A stretch of DNA of 9,576 bases from Bacteriovoracaceae bacterium (lineage in GTDB: Bacteria; Bdellovibrionota; UBA1018): the NCBI GenBank assembly GCA_947446835.1, contig CANFHS010000082.1, forward strand, positions 1 through 9,576, given 5' to 3'. Below the pieces are notes generated by a model. It had not been told where the DNA came from and did no database searches. It saw only the letters and a list, made by a program, of their open reading frames with translations. Positions 4,466 to 9,576 of the stretch are shown piece after piece; positions within the stretch are counted from its first letter, which is position 1; each line of letters opens with the position of its first letter. A program made the translations under genes and the position numbers.

Positions 4466-7400
4466 ATGGGGAACCGTCTTGCCTTCAGGGGAATTGCAGC
4501 TGCGTGGAGTGTCCTCGTGTTGGCGGCCGCGCAGGGGTCGCCGGCCTGGGCGCAGCAGGGCACGCAAAAGCCCAAGGCGCCGAGCCGTGCCGAAGGGCGC
4601 TCTGAACCCTGTGCCGACTGCGGTGGCCGCCCCCAGGGCCCCGCCCTGCTCAAGCTTCCTGCGCTTCCGGCCCAGGCACAGCCCCAGAGCTGCCTGGACC
4701 AGCTTTCACTCCACGATCTGAAGCTCATCTCCGGCTTTGAAGCCGCCCTGGGCGAGCACATCCAGACGCTCTTCAGGAATTCCCGCAAGGCGACCGGCAC
4801 TGCGGGTCTTCAGCGGGAGTTCGCGCTCCTGCAGAAGGCTGGCGCCCAGGTCGACCCGCAAGGGCAAATCGGCTTTTCGAGGTTCCAGTTCGAGTCGCTC
4901 CAGACGGACGCGCCGCTGCGGGAGGCGTTCCTGAAGGTGTTTCCCTCGGCCAAGAATCGCATCCGGCAGATTGCCGATCCCCGCCGCAAGGAAGTGGTGC
5001 TGATCGAAGGCTGGGCCCTGCTTCCACCGTACCTGCGTGTTGCGGCTCCCGGCCAGAAGTTCACGGCGGCCATGCCGCTGCACAAGTACCGCGAAACCCT
5101 GACCCGCGAGCTTCAGGGGCTGGACTCGGATTTTCGGGACCTGCTGAAGGAATCCGCGCGTGGCGGCACGGTGGGCGAACTGGCCAACGAGGTCAGCGCT
5201 TTCTGGACCCACGACGCGTGGGGGAATACCCCCTGGGAACGCGAGCACGAGGCTGGCCAGCGGGCCGCTTCGGCCATGATGTTCGCACGCGTCCGGCGCC
5301 TGGCCCAGAAGTGGGGCATGACCCGCCCCATGCTGGACTCGGTCCTGGAAAGCCTGGCCCGGGTCAATCTGCAGGCCAGTCACAACCGCGACGAAGCCGT
5401 TCAGCAGCTGCTTGAAAAGAGCACCGCCATCACCATTTCGCCGCTCCTGGCGCCGATCGCGGCCGTGGGCTGGTTGCCTGCGCTCGGTTTTGGGGTGGCG
5501 TTCACGGGCGGTGATGCCGTGATTTCGGCTGGCATCCAGACCCAGGCGCGCGGCGGCGATTTTGCCTGCCAGCTGGCCAAGCAGCTGGACCGGAAGGCAG
5601 CCTCGGGCTTCCTGACCTCGCTGCTTTTCGCGCCGACCGGGGGCCTGGGCAAGGCTGCCCACAGCAGTGCCCGAGTGCTCGGAAAAATTCCGGTCAAGGC
5701 ACTGGCCAGCGTGGGACTGGGCACCTTGACCGCTGCGGGCTATGTCCAGACGATCCGGGAAATCCCGGCGTCCTACGAGGCGAATCGGGACGCCAAGGCC
5801 GTGGGCCAAAAGTACGGCAAAACCAGCGAGGTGGCCCGGGCCGCCGTGGCCGAATCCCGTGAAGCCGCTACCCGGGTGGCCACGAACCTGGCGTTCGCCC
5901 TGTTGCCCGTCACCGAGATCGTTCGCATGCCCGACTCCCCCGGATTGCTTCATCCGGTGCCGACCGAAAAAATTCGCGCGCCTCGCCTGGTGACCACGGC
6001 CATCCGCCGGATGACCCGTTCGGAGCCCGGGGTCAGCATCCGTCCGGATGAGGCGGTGGTCCATCTGGACTCCATGAATGAGCGATTTTCGTCGGGCATG
6101 GAAGCGGACCTGACGGATCCTTCCCAGGCCCTGGTTTTTGACATGTATCGCGTGCTGCGCTTCGGCTCGCCGAGCACCAAGCTCGCCCCGAAGACGTTCG
6201 AAAAATTGCGTCTCGTCCTGCTGGATCACCCGGAGCTGGCCCGCAAGGAACCGTTCCGCGACATCCGCTGGGTGAGCCGCGAGGTTTCCTCGCCGGTTCC
6301 CGAATCGCTGCGCAAGTTCGTGAAAGGCAGCCTGGCGTCGGCCCATGACCTTATCAGCAAGCTTTACCAGGTGGATGCCAACATCGGTTTCTGGCGGAAA
6401 ATCCTGCAGGACGAGGGAAATCTCGTCGCCCACTTTCCGCTCGCGTCGCGTGAATATGTCCGCAATTCCAGGGTCAGCCCCATCGACCGGGCGGGCGTCT
6501 TGTACAGCGTGCTGGAGCGCCGCCGCTTGCAGCTGGAAAGCGAAGGAAAGACCAAGGAAGCCCGCGCCATTTCGCAGGTCATCGTCAACCTCATCCACAC
6601 CGTGGGCTACCTGGACCCCGTCGTCACTCGCGCGCTGGGCAGCAGCCAGGGCAGGGACGTGCTGAGCGGTTTCCGCAAGGTCCTGGAAATGCGCGATTCG
6701 TTTGCCATGAGCCTGGGCTTCGACGGCCACTTTGCCCAGGTGCTGGCTGACCGGGGAATCCCGAATCCGGCAGGGGTCGCTTCCGAGAAGAAGCTGCCTC
6801 TGGTCCTGGAGGCACTTTCCACCGAGGTGGAAGCTTCGGTCGTGCAGGGTGGGGATTCCACCCTGGACACGAAGACCATCCGGCAGCTTTCGACGGCCGA
6901 ATCGCCCTTCCGTTCGTGCGTGGGTGGCTCGGATTGTTCGAGCCGCACCTACCTGACCCGCGCCCTGGATCCGAACTACCATTACTTCACGATGACCAAT
7001 GCCCAGGGCCTTTCCTCGGGCCAGGTCACCGTGGTCCTGGGGACCGGCAAGGTGGGCGGTCAGGCCGTGAAGGTGGCCTTCATCGACAAGCTCCAGAACG
7101 TGCCGAACCACGAGATCCGGATCTTCCTGGAAGGGGTCCGCCAGTCCTTGGCCGAAAAGGGCTATGTGCTGGCGCTTCCCGAAGACCTGGGTGGACACAA
7201 CGGGCTGTCCAACGACACCTTGGCCACGATCCCCTTCGTGGCCAAGGAAGTGGCGGTGGACCGGTCCAGGCCCATCCAGGGCTATTCGCCCCATCGGCAT
7301 TCCTACAGCAGCCTGGATTCCAATTACTCGCGGGCCGAGGCAGGGCTGCTCATGCATCCGGTGCTTCCACTCCCCGCTGAGCAGGCTTTGGTGCTGCAGC

Positions 7401-8719
7401 CGGGCGCGATGCCTTCGCGTCAGGGCATTTCGCCTGACGAGGCGGAAGCCCTGGTGGGCGCCCTTCGCAAGATGAAGGACGGCGATGAGCGCGCCAAGCT
7501 GGGATACCTGACCGATCGCTCCCGGGACATGCTCGAGCGCATGGATCCGGACTACCAGAAGACGATCCTGGCCTGGGTGGCGGATCCGACCGAATCCATC
7601 AAGGTCCGCAAGAAGGCCCTCTTCAAGATGCTGGAGTTCGACCCCGAGGTCTTCTTCAAGCTCTTCCAGAAGCACTTCACCGGAGCGGAGAAGGCCGAAC
7701 TGCTGGACCAGATTTTTGCGGACTCGGACCTCTGCTTCAGGGTCGTGGATCAAAAGTGGGCCGGTGGCCTGATCCCGATCCTGCGTGACCCGGCCGTGGC
7801 TTTCCCGATCCGCAGGAAGATCGCGCAGGTCCTGCTGGTCGACAGCAACCGGCATCTGGCTATCGAGGATGTGATGGCCGACTGGCGGAAAGAAGAAGTC
7901 CAGACGGTGCTGACCGATGCCCTCGGCGCCATTTCAGCCGATCCGTGGGAACTGGTCCGCATGCGGTATGAAGGCCGGCAGATCTCCAGCCCGTGGACCC
8001 ACGAGTCCATGGGGACTCCCATGGACAGCCTCCTGGCCCTGACGCGGAAGGTTCCCGAGCTGCGGGACCAGGCCATCCAGCTTTACCTGCTGCCGCGGAC
8101 CAATGGTCGCCGGGGTCCCGCGACGGGGTTGCATGTGGGCTACCGCCCGGAAGAGCTGAACCGCATCCTCGACGATCCCGCGCTGGGACTTTGGCCCACG
8201 AAGCTGGCGCTCACGGCCCTGGAACTCATCCGCAGCGCCAAATCCGCGGAAACGCTTCTGGCGGCCCACGAGATCGCACTGGACCAGCTGCCCAGGAATG
8301 CCTTCAGCACCCGGGCGTGGTTGATCGAGGAGTTCAAGGCCTCGGCAGTGAAAGAAAAGATCCGTCCGAAGGTTTTTGCCCAGCTGGTGCTTTGGAACCT
8401 GGGCAAATCCGACAAGCCGGGAGCGTCGCGCGAGCTGGGCCTGGAGCTGGTCAAGGCGGCGTTCCCCGACGGGGCCTGCGCGGATCCCTACCTGCAGGAC
8501 GTGGTTTCCATCGCCCGGCTGATGGCGGCGCGCCCGGCGCTTCGTAAACCCCTGAGCTTTGCCGAAGCGATCGAGACCCACTTCAAGAAACAGGGCAGCC
8601 GCGAAGACATGCTGCGTTTCTTCCGTGAAAACCGGAACAAGGATTACATCCAGTGGGACGACAAGGTTCGCGCCGCCGAGAGGCGGCTCGTGAAGCGATT
8701 CGGGAAGAAGCGGGGCTGA
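4466..8719 (+). CDS. Very large exported protein of unknown family, first of two tandem paralogs
   Basis: 1417 residues. Signal peptide 1-29 (core AAAWSVLVLAAA, end SPAWA). The mature start carries CADC (Cys49, Cys52), then SCLDQLSL (Cys76). Residues 76 to about 250 form the domain shared with the downstream gene, including ADPRRKEV, LLPPYLR and PGQKFTAAMP. Residues 324-350, 378-397 and 408-427 are Gly/Ala-rich hydrophobic stretches that could enter a membrane. A segment at about 815-915 has CVGGSDC (Cys818, Cys824), alternating strand-like stretches and PEDLGGHNGL; its strand-helix order faintly recalls GNAT folds but the acetyl-CoA loop is not evident. From about 1000 to the end it is helical and solenoid-like. 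I do not recognise the family. ATG 4466 is chosen because it opens the signal peptide; the frame is open back to 4355 without a better start. Secreted effector, toxin or periplasmic scaffold are all possible. Confidence 0.85.
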   Translation: MGNRLAFRGIAAAWSVLVLAAAQGSPAWAQQGTQKPKAPSRAEGRSEPCADCGGRPQGPALLKLPALPAQAQPQSCLDQLSLHDLKLISGFEAALGEHIQTLFRNSRKATGTAGLQREFALLQKAGAQVDPQGQIGFSRFQFESLQTDAPLREAFLKVFPSAKNRIRQIADPRRKEVVLIEGWALLPPYLRVAAPGQKFTAAMPLHKYRETLTRELQGLDSDFRDLLKESARGGTVGELANEVSAFWTHDAWGNTPWEREHEAGQRAASAMMFARVRRLAQKWGMTRPMLDSVLESLARVNLQASHNRDEAVQQLLEKSTAITISPLLAPIAAVGWLPALGFGVAFTGGDAVISAGIQTQARGGDFACQLAKQLDRKAASGFLTSLLFAPTGGLGKAAHSSARVLGKIPVKALASVGLGTLTAAGYVQTIREIPASYEANRDAKAVGQKYGKTSEVARAAVAESREAATRVATNLAFALLPVTEIVRMPDSPGLLHPVPTEKIRAPRLVTTAIRRMTRSEPGVSIRPDEAVVHLDSMNERFSSGMEADLTDPSQALVFDMYRVLRFGSPSTKLAPKTFEKLRLVLLDHPELARKEPFRDIRWVSREVSSPVPESLRKFVKGSLASAHDLISKLYQVDANIGFWRKILQDEGNLVAHFPLASREYVRNSRVSPIDRAGVLYSVLERRRLQLESEGKTKEARAISQVIVNLIHTVGYLDPVVTRALGSSQGRDVLSGFRKVLEMRDSFAMSLGFDGHFAQVLADRGIPNPAGVASEKKLPLVLEALSTEVEASVVQGGDSTLDTKTIRQLSTAESPFRSCVGGSDCSSRTYLTRALDPNYHYFTMTNAQGLSSGQVTVVLGTGKVGGQAVKVAFIDKLQNVPNHEIRIFLEGVRQSLAEKGYVLALPEDLGGHNGLSNDTLATIPFVAKEVAVDRSRPIQGYSPHRHSYSSLDSNYSRAEAGLLMHPVLPLPAEQALVLQPGAMPSRQGISPDEAEALVGALRKMKDGDERAKLGYLTDRSRDMLERMDPDYQKTILAWVADPTESIKVRKKALFKMLEFDPEVFFKLFQKHFTGAEKAELLDQIFADSDLCFRVVDQKWAGGLIPILRDPAVAFPIRRKIAQVLLVDSNRHLAIEDVMADWRKEEVQTVLTDALGAISADPWELVRMRYEGRQISSPWTHESMGTPMDSLLALTRKVPELRDQAIQLYLLPRTNGRRGPATGLHVGYRPEELNRILDDPALGLWPTKLALTALELIRSAKSAETLLAAHEIALDQLPRNAFSTRAWLIEEFKASAVKEKIRPKVFAQLVLWNLGKSDKPGASRELGLELVKAAFPDGACADPYLQDVVSIARLMAARPALRKPLSFAEAIETHFKKQGSREDMLRFFRENRNKDYIQWDDKVRAAERRLVKRFGKKRG

Positions 8720-8770
8720 GGCGTGCGTTTCCGTTCCTGGATTCAGTCGCAGCAGAGGGGTCCTGACAGG

Positions 8771-8787
8771 TGTCGAATCTTTGGACA
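8771..8787. promoter_or_regulatory. TGTC-N9-GACA dyad upstream of the second paralog
   Basis: TGTC (8771-8774) and GACA (8784-8787) flank GAATCTTTG; symmetry extends two further pairs (GG 8769-8770 with CC 8788-8789). It matches the dyad at 4382-4398 at 14 of 17 bases and lies exactly as far from its ATG. As RNA it would be a 6-bp hairpin followed by GCTTTT, so a weak terminator is an alternative, but the copy inside the upstream module has no T-run. Confidence 0.55.
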
Positions 8788-8827
8788 CCGCTTTTGGATT
8801 AAGCCCCTTTGGAATGGGCAATGGGCC

Positions 8828-8841
8828 GGCATAAAGCTTGC
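8828..8841 (+). promoter_or_regulatory. Sigma-54-type -24/-12 element of the second paralog
   Basis: GGCAT-N5-TTGC with GG at 8828-8829 and GC at 8840-8841, spacing N10. The predicted start is base 8853, two bases before ATG 8855. A sigma-70 reading (TTGGAA 8809-8814, 15 bases, CATAAA 8830-8835) is possible here, but the paralog has CACAAC at the -10 place, whereas GG and GC are kept in both. Confidence 0.5.
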
Positions 8842-8854
8842 GATTCATTCCTGC

Positions 8855-9576
8855 ATGCGAAAGTTCTTGCGTCGGCAGCGTTGGAGCATCGGAGTGGGCG
8901 CATGGGCTGTGCTTTTGCCGTTGAGCGCCCTGGCCCTGCCGATTCCCGATGGCGCAAACCAACCTTGCCCCACCTGCGGACCCGCCCGCCAGAACGCCAA
9001 CCTGGCGCTGATTCCAGATCTTTCGGTCGCGCAACACGTAGCGCAGTCCGGTGCCCAGGGTGGAAAGGACAGCTGCTGGGAGCAGTTGAGCCTCGAAGAC
9101 CTGAAGGCCGTGAGCACTTTTGAAAGGAAACTCGGTGAACAGGTTTCGGCCCTGTTCCGGAATTTCTCTTCGGTCGACCCTCGGAGGCAGGGGGATGTTC
9201 GTCGCCTTCGGGCGGCGGGCGCCCAGGTCGATGCCCAGGGGCAGCTGGACCTGCGGAACTTCGGGTTCCAGAAGCTGGCTTCGGACCCCGCGCTGGCTAC
9301 AGCGTTCACGTCGGTCTTCCATTCGGCTGCGGGTCGCCTGAAGGAAATCGCCGACCCCAGGCGCAAGGAAGTGATCCTGATTGAAGGCTTCGCGCTTCTG
9401 CCGCCCTACCTGCGCATCGCGGCACCGGGACAGAAATTCACGGCCGCGATGCCCATCCAGAAGTACCATTCGGCGCTCGTGGCCGAATTGCGGGGCCTGG
9501 ATGAAAGCTTCCGGGACTACCTGAAGAGCTCGGCCCAAGGGGGTAGCTTCAAGGACCTCATCCACGAAGTCAGCGC
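8855..9576 (+). CDS. Exported protein, second tandem paralog, truncated by the window edge
   Basis: 240 codons are visible and the frame runs off the right edge. Residues 1-27 form a signal peptide with a basic start (MRKFLRRQRW), core VGAWAVLLPL and cleavage after SALA. The mature start has CPTC (Cys38, Cys41), then SCWEQLSL (Cys74), which matches the CADC and SCLDQLSL of the upstream gene. The rest aligns almost without gaps to residues 76-244 of that protein, ending at HEVS (upstream NEVS). The block from IADPRRKEV through LIEG and LLPPYLR to GQKFTAAMP is identical at 33 of 36 residues. ATG 8855 has no ribosome site; TTG 8867 is a weaker alternative that shortens the basic n-region. The preserved N-terminal architecture suggests a similarly long protein. 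Function unknown; not broken within the visible part. Confidence 0.85.
   Translation, partial: MRKFLRRQRWSIGVGAWAVLLPLSALALPIPDGANQPCPTCGPARQNANLALIPDLSVAQHVAQSGAQGGKDSCWEQLSLEDLKAVSTFERKLGEQVSALFRNFSSVDPRRQGDVRRLRAAGAQVDAQGQLDLRNFGFQKLASDPALATAFTSVFHSAAGRLKEIADPRRKEVILIEGFALLPPYLRIAAPGQKFTAAMPIQKYHSALVAELRGLDESFRDYLKSSAQGGSFKDLIHEVS

Larger units (their letters stand above)
8720..8854. promoter_or_regulatory. Intergenic region between the tandem paralogs
   Basis: This 135-base gap holds the conserved dyad and the -24/-12 element listed separately. The first 50 bases show nothing I can name. No strong terminator for the upstream gene is visible: the only hairpin is the dyad itself, followed by just four T. 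Confidence 0.5.

Noticed and set aside
4706..7855. 1049-codon open frame on the minus strand, and similar ones at 7934-9565 and 521-1663
   Set aside because: They lie antisense to genes with signal peptides, paralogs or catalytic motifs, and read as Arg/Gly/His/Gln-rich sequence without motifs; such shadows are expected in GC-rich codon usage.
8769..8795. Intrinsic terminator after the 1417-residue gene
   Set aside because: The stem is only 6 bp and the T-run only four; the same dyad occurs before the upstream paralog at the same distance from ATG, so an operator explains it better.
8809..8836. Sigma-70 promoter TTGGAA-15-CATAAA
   Set aside because: Spacing is short and the -10 poor, and the bases kept in the paralog are the GG and GC of a -24/-12 element rather than -35/-10 positions.
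1..9576. tRNA, rRNA, CRISPR arrays, insertion sequences or phage genes
   Set aside because: No cloverleaf, rRNA-like stretch, regularly spaced repeat, transposase or terminal inverted repeats were seen.

Overview
GC-rich window (about two thirds G+C by eye) from a Gram-negative bacterium with many exported proteins. The style (GcvH-like and kinase signalling proteins, a secreted S8 protease, very long exported proteins of unknown family, sigma-54-like promoters) fits a Bdellovibrionota or other former deltaproteobacterial lineage. That placement is inference, because no rRNA, tRNA or taxonomic marker is present.

Layout. At the left edge a minus-strand gene (1-204, partial) encodes an exported protein that starts at TTG. 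It is divergent from a secreted subtilisin-family protease (473-1960). The AT-richer gap between them holds two dyads and a good sigma-54-type -24/-12 element. A strong hairpin plus T-tract (2002-2056) closes the protease gene.

Three overlapping plus-strand genes follow. The first (2077-2640) is a GcvH-like lipoyl-fold protein without the lipoylated lysine and with a very acidic tail. The second (2540-3775, start uncertain) is a HisKA-type protein whose ATP-binding domain and C-terminal GGDEF-like domain both look dead. The third (3762-4388) is a membrane protein of the septation protein A (YciB/IspZ) family. The kinase-like frame opens inside the DNA of the acidic tail, so the same bases read acidic in one frame and Lys/Thr/Arg-rich in the other. 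Either translation starts inside the overlap, or the first two frames are one protein joined by a frameshift or separated by a sequence error.

The right half holds two tandem paralogous exported proteins: a complete 1417-residue one (4466-8719) and the first 240 residues of a second (8855 to the edge). Both have a signal peptide, a CxxC just after it, and a shared domain with a nearly invariant block. Upstream of both ATGs, at identical distances, lie a TGTC-N9-GACA dyad and a GG-N10-GC (-24/-12) element, while the DNA between them is not conserved. This is the most striking signal in the window: a shared sigma-54-type control module for a little-described family of large secreted or periplasmic proteins, with predicted starts only about 2 nt before the ATG. 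The protease also has a -24/-12 element, so the exported proteins here may belong to one sigma-54 programme (inference).
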